A stretch of DNA of 7,955 nucleotides from assembly GCA_937874965.1 (NCBI GenBank), contig CALNCD010000185.1:1-7955 (forward strand), written 5' to 3'. Position 1 is the first letter of the stretch. Each line of letters starts with the position of its first letter. A program made the translations under genes and the position numbers. Shown here piece by piece: positions 1-6,705 of the stretch. This stretch comes from an uncultured Erysipelotrichaceae bacterium. GTDB lineage: Bacteria > Bacillota_I > Bacilli_A > Erysipelotrichales > Erysipelotrichaceae. The notes under the pieces are model-generated. The model worked only from the letters and a program-made list of their open reading frames with translations. It made no database searches and was not told the DNA's origin.

Positions 1-124
1 TGCTACACCTGCCATTGCTCGCCGTAATGGCAGCGATTATATTGTCGTCGGCCGTCCAATTACGCAAAACAGTAATCCGCTAGACGCTTATCAAGCAATT
101 GTCAAAGAATGGGAGAACAACTGA
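1..124 (+). CDS. pyrF: Orotidine 5'-phosphate decarboxylase, C-terminal fragment
   Basis: This is the last 40 codons of a gene that begins left of the window, read in the frame starting at base 2. The enzyme decarboxylates OMP to UMP, the final step of de novo pyrimidine synthesis in the cytosol. The fragment holds the family's C-terminal signature, IVVGRPIT (fragment residues 14-21), whose arginine contacts the substrate phosphate in known OMP decarboxylases. The preceding ATPAIARRNGSDY and the following DAY-AIVKEW tail are also typical. The stop TGA (122-124) overlaps the ATG of pyrE as TGATG, so the two genes are almost certainly translationally coupled in a pyr operon. The N-terminal barrel and the catalytic Lys/Asp residues lie outside the window, so intactness cannot be judged. 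Confidence 0.92.
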   Translation, partial: ATPAIARRNGSDYIVVGRPITQNSNPLDAYQAIVKEWENN

Positions 125-768
125 TGAACTACAAACGACAGCTAGCTCAAGAACTATTAGCGATTCAAGCAGTGTCACTGCGTCCGCGCCAGCCTTATAC
201 CTGGGCAAGCGGCTTGAAAAGCCCGATTTACTGTGATAATCGGATTACACTTGGTTATCCCGAAGTTCGGTCCTTGATAACCGAGGGTTTAATGGATTTA
301 ATCAAGCACCATTTTCCGGATGCCGAGGCGATTGCCGGTACAGCAACTGCAGGTATTGCTCAAGCTGCCCTGGTCGCCTATGGCTTGAATCTACCCATGG
401 CTTATGTCCGCTCCAAAGCAAAGGACCATGGCAAGCAGAATCAGATTGAAGGCTATCTTGCACCAGGAGCAAAAGTTGTCGTGGTTGAAGACCTGATTTC
501 CACAGGAAACAGTTGTCTTGATGTGTGTCAGGCTCTAAGAAGCTACGGGGTGGATGTTCTTGGCGTTGTCGCGAATTTCACGTATCAGTTTAAGGTTGCC
601 CAGGAACAGTTTTTGTCAGCCCGAATTTCCTATGTCACGATTACTGATTATTCGACACTCATTGATTGTGCGGCAGATCAGCAGGTGATCACGGAAAGTG
701 AACGCAAGCTCTTAAAGGAATGGTCTGATGATCCGCAGGCCTGGGGTGCTAAACATTCCTCAATCTGA
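124..768 (+). CDS. pyrE: Orotate phosphoribosyltransferase
   Basis: The enzyme joins orotate to PRPP to give OMP, the step before PyrF. With the start at 124 the protein has 214 residues, normal for this family. The PRPP-binding motif VVVVEDLISTGNS lies at about residues 118-130, with the acidic pair E122-D123. The TATAGI segment (73-78) and the mobile-loop lysines in RSKAKDHGK (96-104) are present, and the tail DPQAWG is common in Firmicute PyrE. A longer start at 109 is possible. I prefer 124 because its ATG overlaps the pyrF stop and because GGGAG at 111-115 sits 8 bases upstream, whereas 109 has no ribosome binding site. No promoter is visible, so it is probably expressed from the upstream pyr operon. 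The C-terminal tail looks complete. Confidence 0.95.
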   Translation: MNYKRQLAQELLAIQAVSLRPRQPYTWASGLKSPIYCDNRITLGYPEVRSLITEGLMDLIKHHFPDAEAIAGTATAGIAQAALVAYGLNLPMAYVRSKAKDHGKQNQIEGYLAPGAKVVVVEDLISTGNSCLDVCQALRSYGVDVLGVVANFTYQFKVAQEQFLSARISYVTITDYSTLIDCAADQQVITESERKLLKEWSDDPQAWGAKHSSI

Positions 769-780
769 TAAAATAGATTC

Positions 781-786
781 AGGAGG
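781..786 (+). promoter_or_regulatory. Strong ribosome binding site of the GH5 gene
   Basis: AGGAGG lies 6 bases before the ATG at 793, a consensus Shine-Dalgarno match. It fixes the start of the glycoside hydrolase and rules out a longer N-terminus with a signal peptide. Confidence 0.85.
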
Positions 787-792
787 TGTTCT

Positions 793-1878
793 ATGGGATT
801 AAAAGGCGTAAATCTAGGAAATTGGCTCGTTCTGGAAAAGTGGATGGATCCATCGCTGTTCGAGGGAACAGATGCTGAAGATGAGACTGAACTGGTTCAT
901 AAACTTTCAAAACCTGAATGTGAGTCCCTTTACCAGAGACACCGTTCAACTTTTATCACGGAAGAGGATTTCAAAGCATTGAAACAGATGGGTGTTGATG
1001 CGGTTCGTATTCCGGTACCGCATTTCATCTTTGGTGACTACCCCCCTTTTTTAGGGTGTATTGATGTGTTGGATCGCGCTTTCGAGTGGGCGTTGGCTTA
1101 TGGATTAGTGATCCTCATTGATTTGCATACAATCCCCGGTGGTCAGAACGGCTTCGATAACAGCGGATTAAGCGGAGTATGTCTTTGGCATACGCAACCT
1201 GAATCCCAGGCGTTTGCTTTAAGTGTTTTGAAACGACTCGCACTGCGCTACCGCGACCATGCGGCTCTCTATGGGATTGAAATCCTGAATGAACCGGTTT
1301 CCTCCTTAATCTGGAAGGTCCTGAATGTTCCGAAAACCTATCCAGCTGTAGATGCAACCTTAGGTGAAAAATCTTATCCCGCACCTGTCGCCTTTGTCGA
1401 AGATTTTTATAATCATGCTTACCGGCTGCTCCGACAGGTCTTGAAACCTGAATCCGTTATTGTCTTCCATGATAACTTCCGCCCATGGGGATGGAAAAAA
1501 TTCTTTAAGCGTCATGCTTATGAGAATGTCGTTCTGGATATGCATCTGTATTTGAATTACGCTGAGAAGGTTCTTCCTATCAAACGGCCCAAGACCTATA
1601 AGAAGATAGCGCATTGGGTGGTAGGACCTCTTTTGAAGGCCACTCAATGCTATGTTCCGGTTGTTGTGGGTGAGTGGTGTCTCAGCCACTGCGGGGCTGC
1701 TTTAAAAACATACCCCGAGCCTGAGCGGCTCCAGGCATATCGTGACTTTTATCACTTGCAGATGAGCATGTACGCGTCCTGTCAGGCAACATTTTTTTGG
1801 AGTTATAAACTTCAGGTTGAACGGTTGAGCTGGAATTATCAGGCATTGGACGAGGCCGGTTGTCTCGATCCGGAATAA
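793..1878 (+). CDS. Glycoside hydrolase family 5, exo-beta-1,3-glucanase-like, cytosolic
   Basis: This is a 361-residue retaining glycosidase of the GH5 TIM-barrel fold. The N-terminus GVNLGNWLVLEKWMDPSLFE (residues 5-24) and the segments FITEEDF (54-60), VRIP (71-74), DLHTIPGGQNG (110-120) and FDNSG (121-125) resemble yeast and fungal exo-1,3-glucanases (GH5_9 type). The likely acid/base is E167 in LNEP, and the likely nucleophile is E294 in VVGEW. H251 and Y253 (HLY) and W336 also match family positions. The protein starts directly in the barrel with no signal peptide or anchor, so it should act in the cytosol, presumably on imported gluco-oligosaccharides. The exact substrate is inference; beta-glucosidase or another GH5 subfamily activity is possible. 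It lies 24 bases after pyrE with no terminator between, so it may ride on the pyr transcript. It ends in a bidirectional terminator. Confidence 0.88.
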   Translation: MGLKGVNLGNWLVLEKWMDPSLFEGTDAEDETELVHKLSKPECESLYQRHRSTFITEEDFKALKQMGVDAVRIPVPHFIFGDYPPFLGCIDVLDRAFEWALAYGLVILIDLHTIPGGQNGFDNSGLSGVCLWHTQPESQAFALSVLKRLALRYRDHAALYGIEILNEPVSSLIWKVLNVPKTYPAVDATLGEKSYPAPVAFVEDFYNHAYRLLRQVLKPESVIVFHDNFRPWGWKKFFKRHAYENVVLDMHLYLNYAEKVLPIKRPKTYKKIAHWVVGPLLKATQCYVPVVVGEWCLSHCGAALKTYPEPERLQAYRDFYHLQMSMYASCQATFFWSYKLQVERLSWNYQALDEAGCLDPE

Positions 1879-1914
1879 AAAAATCTTAATTCTGTAAAGA
1901 ACTAAGATTTTTTT
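1876..1914. terminator. Bidirectional rho-independent terminator between convergent genes
   Basis: Bases 1877-1888 pair with 1903-1914 in a 12-bp stem made of an A-run plus ATCTTA. After one A/C mismatch, 1890-1893 pair with 1898-1901 around a GTAA loop. The A-run on one side and the T-run on the other give a U-tract on both strands. It can therefore end both the rightward GH5 transcript and the leftward uppP transcript. The hairpin begins inside the GH5 stop codon and ends two bases before the uppP stop codon. Confidence 0.85.
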
Positions 1915-1916
1915 GG

Positions 1917-2768
1917 TTATAACACACTGGTAAAGAGGGTAACTGCAATGACAACTAGACCCAATGCAATTCGATAGTAACCGAAGATCTTGAAATCGTG
2001 TTTCTTGATGTAATTCATCAAGAAACGAATAACAACGACGGAGACAATGTAAGCAACAATCATGCCCAGAAGAAGGATGGCTAACTGCGGACCCACAAAA
2101 CCTGGACCGCCGAGGACATATTTGCCGATTTTAAGGGCGCTCACTCCGAACATGACTGGAATAGCCAGGAAAAAGGTGAACTCAGCAGCAACATACCGGG
2201 AACAGCCGATTAGCAGTGCGACGACAATGGTGATTCCTGAGCGTGAGGTTCCTGGAATCATGGCAAGAACTTGAGCGAATCCGATAATCAGAACGGTTTT
2301 CAGATCCAATTGCTTAAGGCTGATGATCGAGGGTTTATTCTGTTTGTATCGGTTTTCAACGACGATAAACAAGATACCGTAAACAATCAGCGTCGTTGCG
2401 ATAACAAGCGGTCCTTGAAGATAACTGGATACGGTATCATCAAAGAGCAATCCAAGAACTGCGGCAGGCAAGCTGCCGATAATGACATTGATCCATAACG
2501 CCCAGGTTTCTCGTTTCTGCTGAGGATTTTTGCGTGGGCTGAGGGGATTCAGCTTATGGAAAAAGAAGGTGACGACCGCTAGAATCGCGCCAAGCTGAAT
2601 AACATAGAGAAACATTTGCCAAAACTCATTGGTAATGACGGAGGGTGCTCCTGTTTTCCAAAATGCTTCCACCAGTAACATGTGTCCGGTACTGCTTATA
2701 GGCAACCACTCACTAACTCCTTCGACAATGCCGATAACGACAATGCGGATCCATTCGATAATATTCAT
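1917..2768 (-). CDS. uppP: Undecaprenyl-diphosphatase (UppP/BacA)
   Basis: This integral membrane phosphatase converts undecaprenyl pyrophosphate to the monophosphate, recycling the lipid carrier for peptidoglycan and other wall polymers. Overexpression of the family gives bacitracin resistance. The protein has 283 residues, close to the usual length. Motif 1, EGVSEWLPISSTGH (residues 16-29), holds the catalytic E16, E20 and H29. Motif 2, PGTSRSG (172-178), holds the essential R176. Several hydrophobic segments are evident, for example at 50-70, 92-109, 121-137, 157-171, 195-212, 228-250 and 265-282. The start at 2768 is supported by GGAGG (complement of 2775-2779) 6 bases upstream. It lies 70 bases downstream of the aminotransferase on the same strand with no terminator between. 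It may be co-transcribed, although an extended -10 element also lies just upstream. Confidence 0.96.
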   Translation of the reverse strand: MNIIEWIRIVVIGIVEGVSEWLPISSTGHMLLVEAFWKTGAPSVITNEFWQMFLYVIQLGAILAVVTFFFHKLNPLSPRKNPQQKRETWALWINVIIGSLPAAVLGLLFDDTVSSYLQGPLVIATTLIVYGILFIVVENRYKQNKPSIISLKQLDLKTVLIIGFAQVLAMIPGTSRSGITIVVALLIGCSRYVAAEFTFFLAIPVMFGVSALKIGKYVLGGPGFVGPQLAILLLGMIVAYIVSVVVIRFLMNYIKKHDFKIFGYYRIALGLVVIAVTLFTSVL

Positions 2769-2791
2769 GTGTTTCCTCCACTACAGGTCTA

Positions 2792-2800
2792 ATCATACCA
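2792..2800 (-). promoter_or_regulatory. Possible extended -10 promoter of uppP
   Basis: On the minus strand this reads TGGTATGAT, a TGn extension plus a -10 hexamer with one mismatch to TATAAT. It lies in the 70-base gap between the aminotransferase and uppP, about 24 bases before the uppP ATG. No good -35 box is present at 16-18 bases, as is common for extended -10 promoters. This is a sequence match only. Confidence 0.4.
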
Positions 2801-2838
2801 TACTCTTTCGGGTTCAGTGCATGGAAATCATGAGTATT

Positions 2839-3975
2839 CTATAATCTTAAGGAATCCACGTATGCCTTTAAACGATCCAATCCCTCGATCAGCCGTTCTT
2901 TTGTGCACACATAGGAAATACGGATATGATCATCTGATTCGCTGCCGAAACGGTAGCCATCAAGTACACGTACATTGAATTGACGAGCGGCTTCTTCTGC
3001 AAATTCCCGTGATGATCGTTTGAACTCTGAAATATCAGGAAAGACATAGAAGGCTCCCTCTGGTTGAACGTAGGGAAGCTTCATTTCATCCAAGCGCTGG
3101 CAGGTATAGTCACAATGGTCTTTGAATTCATTCACCAGATAGGTATTGTCGATGTCAAAGCATTTGACAGCTGCATATTGGCTCGGTGTTGAAACAGCGG
3201 TTACCATGATCAAGCAAGCCCGGGTAATGTCATCACTGATGCTTCGATCAGCAATGACCCAGCCCATGCGCCAGCCTGTCATTGCATATGATTTAGAGAA
3301 ACTTTGGCAGATAATGATGTTTTTGCGAATTTCCTGATGCAGATAAAGCGGATGGATTGGCTTAAACGTAATCAGCTCATAGATATCATCGCAGATGACG
3401 AAAATGCCGTATTTTTCAGCAATTTCTACCATAATCCGATCGGATTCTTCGTTATAGAGCGTCCCTGTCGGATTTCCAGGGGATGTATAGATAATTGCTT
3501 TTGTTTTCGGGGTGATCAATGCTTCAAGTTTTTCACGGTTGATTTGGAAATCGTCATCGATTGTGGAATATTCAACTACCGTGCCGCGGGCAAGCTGTAC
3601 AGTTGGTTCATACAGCATAAAGCATGGCTTGGGAACAATTACTTCATCCCCGACATTCAAGATTGTTAATAGAACCGCCGTCAATGACTGTGTTGCTCCA
3701 TTGGTCACTGTGATTTCATCTACGTCATAATGGACATTGTTCCGTAACCGATAGGAATCAGAAATGGCTTGGCGTAAGGGGAGAATACCGGCGGCCGGGG
3801 CATAGAGGGTATCATTTCGGATGATATGTTTGATTGCTTCTGCTTTGATGTCTTCATGGGTGCTTTGGCTCGGCTCCCCGAATGTCAAATCAATGTCCTG
3901 TGAATCCTGAGCATTTTTGGAAAAGCCTTGGCTGTCGAGCTGGATGGATTTAAAATCACTGCGTATCGTCTTCAT
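2839..3975 (-). CDS. Class I/II PLP-dependent aminotransferase
   Basis: This is a 378-residue fold-type I aminotransferase of the aspartate-aminotransferase superfamily (AspC/PatA-like), cytosolic. It should transfer an amino group between an amino acid and a 2-oxo acid. The PLP lysine is K228 in SFSKSYAMTGWRMG (residues 225-238). N168 in SPGNPTG (165-171) and D196 and Y199 in CDDIYE (195-200) contact the cofactor in relatives. R352 in IRIS is the expected substrate-carboxylate arginine. Substrate specificity cannot be read from the sequence; aspartate, aromatic or other amino acids are all possible. The start is supported by AGAGGT (complement of 3981-3986), 5 bases upstream. It is divergent from the metal exporter and is followed on its strand by uppP, with no obvious functional link. 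It appears complete. Confidence 0.93.
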   Translation of the reverse strand: MKTIRSDFKSIQLDSQGFSKNAQDSQDIDLTFGEPSQSTHEDIKAEAIKHIIRNDTLYAPAAGILPLRQAISDSYRLRNNVHYDVDEITVTNGATQSLTAVLLTILNVGDEVIVPKPCFMLYEPTVQLARGTVVEYSTIDDDFQINREKLEALITPKTKAIIYTSPGNPTGTLYNEESDRIMVEIAEKYGIFVICDDIYELITFKPIHPLYLHQEIRKNIIICQSFSKSYAMTGWRMGWVIADRSISDDITRACLIMVTAVSTPSQYAAVKCFDIDNTYLVNEFKDHCDYTCQRLDEMKLPYVQPEGAFYVFPDISEFKRSSREFAEEAARQFNVRVLDGYRFGSESDDHIRISYVCTKERLIEGLDRLKAYVDSLRL

Positions 3976-3995
3976 AATTTACCTCTATTTTTGAT

Positions 3996-4001
3996 ATTAT
4001 A
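3996..4001 (-). promoter_or_regulatory. -10 box of the aminotransferase promoter
   Basis: The minus strand reads a perfect TATAAT about 20 bases before the start codon at 3975. The best -35 candidates 17-18 bases upstream (around 4019-4025) are weak. A TTGAAT is present but is only 10 bases from the -10, which is too close. The placement directly upstream of the ribosome binding site supports a real promoter. Confidence 0.5.
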
Positions 4002-4086
4002 GTTCATTTCTATTCAAGAGTATAGCCTAAATGTAATGAATTTCAGCAGTTCAGAAAATTGTTTCAGAAATGAAAATGAATTTCCA

Positions 4087-4116
4087 TAGACATTGTTTTG
4101 ATTTAAGTGGTAAAAT
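4087..4116 (+). promoter_or_regulatory. Promoter of the CDF exporter gene
   Basis: TAGACA (4087-4092, one mismatch to TTGACA) is 18 bases from TAAAAT (4111-4116, one mismatch to TATAAT), which is preceded by a TGG extension. Transcription would start near 4123. That leaves a leader of only about 22 bases and excludes use of the upstream in-frame ATG at 4070. Confidence 0.65.
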
Positions 4117-4144
4117 ACCCGTATTTAATAAAGGAAGAGAAGCC

Positions 4145-5347
4145 ATGCTGAAAAGATTGATTGAGAAGAAACGATCGGTAAGCCAGAATCAGGGAGAAGT
4201 TCATCATAATCTAGGAATGTTTGCAGGGAGAGTAGGATTACTCTCTAATTTTTTACTCTTTATTCTGAAGTTAATCATCGGGTTGCTTTCCGGGAGTGTC
4301 TCCATCATGGCTGATGCTATCAACAACATGTCAGATAGTGCGTCATCCCTGATTACTCTGGTTGGTTTTAGAATTGCCCGTAAGCCAGCTGACCATGAGC
4401 ATCCCTATGGTCACGAACGTTTTGAATACATCAGCGGTTTCCTGGTTTCGATTCTAATCATTGTGGTCGGCTTCCAGTTTTTGCTTTCATCCGTGCAAAA
4501 GATACTGCATCCTGAATCAACTTCATTGAATCTGCCGATGCTGATTATCCTGATTCTTTCGATTAGCATCAAGTTTTTTCAGTCAGCATTCTACAAGGAA
4601 ATAGGGCAGGCGATCGAGTCCAACACAATGAAAACATTGGCACAGGACAGCAAGAATGATGTCTTAACCACTATTGTGGTAATCATCGGAGCCTTAATTG
4701 AGTGGGTGAGCGGATGGCAGTGTGATGGGTATTTTGCCTTTATCCTCTCTATCTATATTCTTTTCTCTGGAATTAAGATGATCCGTGAGTCAATCAGTGA
4801 TCTTATGGGCCGTAAGCCCGCCCGTTCCCTGATCCAGCAAGCTGTTACGTTGCTGGATCAGAATGAAGCCTTGCTAGGGTATCATGATCTTTTGATCCAT
4901 CAGTATGGCCAGGATAATATTTTTGCTACAGTAGATGTTGAATTGCCTGCATCAATGTCGATTAAACAGGCGCATGACATTATTGAAATCATCGAAGAAA
5001 CGTTCAACCGGGAAACCTCTATTAAATTGAGCATTCATATTGATCCGGTTGACTTGAATGACAGCAGTTTTATTACGTTGCATGATCGGATCAGAATGCT
5101 GGTTCGCTCCCTGGGCTATGGCTTGGATATTCATGATTTCCGTGTGAACTCCAATCATGAGAAACCGATTGTCTATGTTGACGTGGTCGTTCCAGAAACA
5201 TGTGTTATTGATCATGCGTTGCTAGAACAGAAGGTGAAAAGTTTGCTGAGATCTGAATGCGATTTGCAAGATCTGGTGATTGTTTTTGATTATCATGATT
5301 TGATCAGTGAGATTAACCAGAACAAAAACAGTGAAAATATTGAGTAA
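4145..5347 (+). CDS. Cation diffusion facilitator family exporter, probable manganese type
   Basis: This is a 400-residue membrane antiporter expected to export a divalent metal in exchange for protons. I start it at 4145, with AAGGA at 4131-4135 nine bases upstream, rather than at the in-frame ATG at 4070, which lies before the promoter. About six membrane segments fall between residues 30 and 215. The metal site reads N60-xxx-D64 in TM2 (within ADAINNMSD) and D168-xxx-D172 in TM5 (DSKND). This N/D-D-D set is associated with Mn exporters of the MntE type; zinc exporters have histidine in TM5. HPYGHERFE (86-94) is the conserved CDF loop. The cytoplasmic part, about 185 residues, is roughly twice the usual length and looks like two tandem ferredoxin-like domains (about 246-303 and 329-385). 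Manganese specificity is inference. pta follows after 45 bases. Confidence 0.9.
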   Translation: MLKRLIEKKRSVSQNQGEVHHNLGMFAGRVGLLSNFLLFILKLIIGLLSGSVSIMADAINNMSDSASSLITLVGFRIARKPADHEHPYGHERFEYISGFLVSILIIVVGFQFLLSSVQKILHPESTSLNLPMLIILILSISIKFFQSAFYKEIGQAIESNTMKTLAQDSKNDVLTTIVVIIGALIEWVSGWQCDGYFAFILSIYILFSGIKMIRESISDLMGRKPARSLIQQAVTLLDQNEALLGYHDLLIHQYGQDNIFATVDVELPASMSIKQAHDIIEIIEETFNRETSIKLSIHIDPVDLNDSSFITLHDRIRMLVRSLGYGLDIHDFRVNSNHEKPIVYVDVVVPETCVIDHALLEQKVKSLLRSECDLQDLVIVFDYHDLISEINQNKNSENIE

Positions 5348-5369
5348 ATCGTGCGATTATGCTTATAAT
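5340..5369 (+). promoter_or_regulatory. Promoter of pta
   Basis: TTGAGT (5340-5345) is 18 bases from a perfect TATAAT (5364-5369). The -35 box overlaps the last codons of the CDF exporter gene. A start near 5376 would give a very short leader before the ribosome binding site GGAGG (5381-5385), 7 bases ahead of the ATG. With no terminator between the genes, pta could also receive read-through from the exporter promoter. Confidence 0.6.
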
Positions 5370-5392
5370 AAAGGGGATATGGAGGATTTCAC

Positions 5393-6367
5393 ATGAGTTT
5401 GTTTGAAAGCTTGAAGCAAAAGATTAGTTCAAAGCGTGTACGGGTTGTTTTTCCAGAAGGTTATGATATTCGGATTATTGGGGCTGCAGTTCGTCTAAGC
5501 CGTGAAGAACTGGTTGAACCTATCCTTTTGGGTAATCCTGATAAAATCCGGGAGGTTGCTCACAATGCCGGTTTAAAGACCAGTAACCTTACGCTGATTG
5601 ATCATCAGAATTATGAGGGAATTGAAGAAGTTGTTGCCGCGCTTGTTGAACGCCGCAAGGGGAAAGCAACGGAAGAACAAGCACGTCAATTGTTGAAGGA
5701 TGAGAATTATTTCGGAACAATGCTGACGTATTTAGGAAAAGCGGATTGCATGGTTTCAGGGGCAATTCATTCGACAGGAGATACTGTCCGTCCGGCATTG
5801 CAGATTATCAAGACGAAGCCTGGAATCAGTTTAGTCAGCGGTTCCTTTATTATTTTCAAGCGGAATGAAAGTTATCTGTTTGCGGATTGTGCTATCAATA
5901 TTTCACCGACCCCTCAGCAGCTTGGTGAGATTGCCGTTGAAAGTGCAAAGACCGCTGAGTTATTCGACATAGATCCGATCGTTGCGATGCTGAGTTTCTC
6001 GACAAAGGGATCTGCCAAAGATGAGAGAGTGGATGCCGTCGCTGAAGCAACGAGAATTGCCAAAGAGTTGGGACCGCAGTATCAGATTGATGGCGAATTG
6101 CAGTTTGATGCCGCATTTGTCCCTGAGGTTGCAGCTTTGAAAGCTCCAGAATCAACGGTAGCCGGTAAAGCGCGTGTCTTTATCTTCCCGGATCTTCAAT
6201 CCGGAAATATCGGTTATAAAATTGCTCAGCGTCTTGGAGGCTATGAAGCTATCGGTCCGATCCTGCAGGGATTAAACAAGCCGGTTTCAGACCTGTCTCG
6301 CGGCTGTATTGAAGAAGATGTCTACAAACTGGCCATCATTACCGCTGCACAAACTTTACTCGATTAA
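5393..6367 (+). CDS. pta: Phosphate acetyltransferase
   Basis: The enzyme interconverts acetyl-CoA plus phosphate with acetyl phosphate plus CoA. With acetate kinase it forms the ATP-yielding acetate branch of fermentation. The protein has 324 residues, the short single-domain form typical of Firmicutes and lacking the N-terminal regulatory domains of the enterobacterial enzyme. Supporting segments are VVFPEGYD (residues 18-25), a GxMLTYLGKADCMVSGA-like region (108-124) leading into HSTGDTVRPALQ (126-137), SFSTKGSAK (201-209) and NIGYKIAQRLGG (272-283). DLSRG (300-304) contains the Ser-Arg pair implicated in catalysis and CoA binding in the archaeal enzyme. The start has GGAGG at good spacing, and a terminator follows 6 bases after the stop. 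Acetate kinase is not in the window. It appears complete. Confidence 0.96.
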   Translation: MSLFESLKQKISSKRVRVVFPEGYDIRIIGAAVRLSREELVEPILLGNPDKIREVAHNAGLKTSNLTLIDHQNYEGIEEVVAALVERRKGKATEEQARQLLKDENYFGTMLTYLGKADCMVSGAIHSTGDTVRPALQIIKTKPGISLVSGSFIIFKRNESYLFADCAINISPTPQQLGEIAVESAKTAELFDIDPIVAMLSFSTKGSAKDERVDAVAEATRIAKELGPQYQIDGELQFDAAFVPEVAALKAPESTVAGKARVFIFPDLQSGNIGYKIAQRLGGYEAIGPILQGLNKPVSDLSRGCIEEDVYKLAIITAAQTLLD

Positions 6368-6373
6368 TTGAAT

Positions 6374-6402
6374 GCCGATGGCTTGCCCATCGGTCTTTTT
6401 TT
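6374..6402 (+). terminator. Rho-independent terminator of pta
   Basis: CCGATGG (6375-6381) pairs with CCATCGG (6387-6393), extended by a G/T pair, around a CTTGC loop. A run of seven T's follows (6396-6402). It begins 6 bases after the pta stop codon and isolates pta from the tRNA operon. Confidence 0.92.
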
Positions 6403-6484
6403 ATGGTGCTTGCGTTAATAAAAATCTGTTAAAAATGAAGGATTGCGGAGGATGATTTTTTTATCACTTATTTTGCGTTTTTGG

Positions 6485-6514
6485 TTGACTATCAATTTGA
6501 AACTATGATATATT
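6485..6514 (+). promoter_or_regulatory. Promoter of the tRNA operon
   Basis: TTGACT (6485-6490, five of six) is 18 bases from TATATT (6509-6514, five of six). A competing pair, TTGGTT (6481-6486) with TATGAT (6504-6509), overlaps it at 17-base spacing. Either would start transcription about 10-16 bases before the first tRNA. The bases between the pta terminator and this promoter (6403-6484) hold nothing recognisable. Confidence 0.65.
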
Positions 6515-6531
6515 ATTAAAGCGCCAAGCAT

Positions 6532-6607
6532 GGAGGTTTAGCTCAGTTGGGAGAGCGTCTGCCTTACAAGCAGAGGGTCAGCGGTTCGAGCCCGTTAACC
6601 TCCACCA
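6532..6607 (+). tRNA. tRNA-Val (anticodon TAC)
   Basis: This 76-base cloverleaf is the first gene of the operon. The acceptor GGAGGTT (6532-6538) pairs with AACCTCC (6597-6603). The anticodon stem TCTGC/GCAGA encloses the loop CTTACAA with TAC at 6565-6567. The T-loop is TTCGAGC, and the T-stem contains a G/T pair. The discriminator is A, and CCA is encoded. Confidence 0.97.
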
Positions 6608-6621
6608 TTTTTAATAGAGAG

Positions 6622-6697
6622 GCCGACTTAGCTCAACTGGCAGAGCAACTGATTTGTAATCAGTAGGTTGTAGGTTCGATTCCTATAGTCGGCACCA
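6622..6697 (+). tRNA. tRNA-Thr (anticodon TGT)
   Basis: This is a 76-base cloverleaf. The acceptor GCCGACT pairs with AGTCGGC. The anticodon stem ACTGA/TCAGT encloses TTTGTAA with TGT at 6655-6657. The T-arm is normal with TTCGATT, and CCA is encoded. It lies 14 bases after tRNA-Val. Confidence 0.97.
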
Positions 6698-6705
6698 GTT
6701 TTACT

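Noticed and set aside
766..774. TGATAAAAT just after pyrE, resembling an extended -10 box for the GH5 gene.
   Set aside because: Transcription from it would start at about the ribosome binding site itself, and there is no -35 box, so it is probably chance overlap with the pyrE stop codon.
1115..1689. Two minus-strand open frames inside the GH5 gene.
   Set aside because: They are shadows of a gene with clear family motifs and lack ribosome binding sites and recognisable motifs.
3146..3730. Three plus-strand open frames inside the aminotransferase gene.
   Set aside because: The minus-strand frame carries the complete set of PLP motifs. These frames overlap one another and show no family features.
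4117..4144. A manganese or other riboswitch ahead of the exporter gene.
   Set aside because: The leader inferred from the promoter is too short for a riboswitch, and no conserved core is recognisable.
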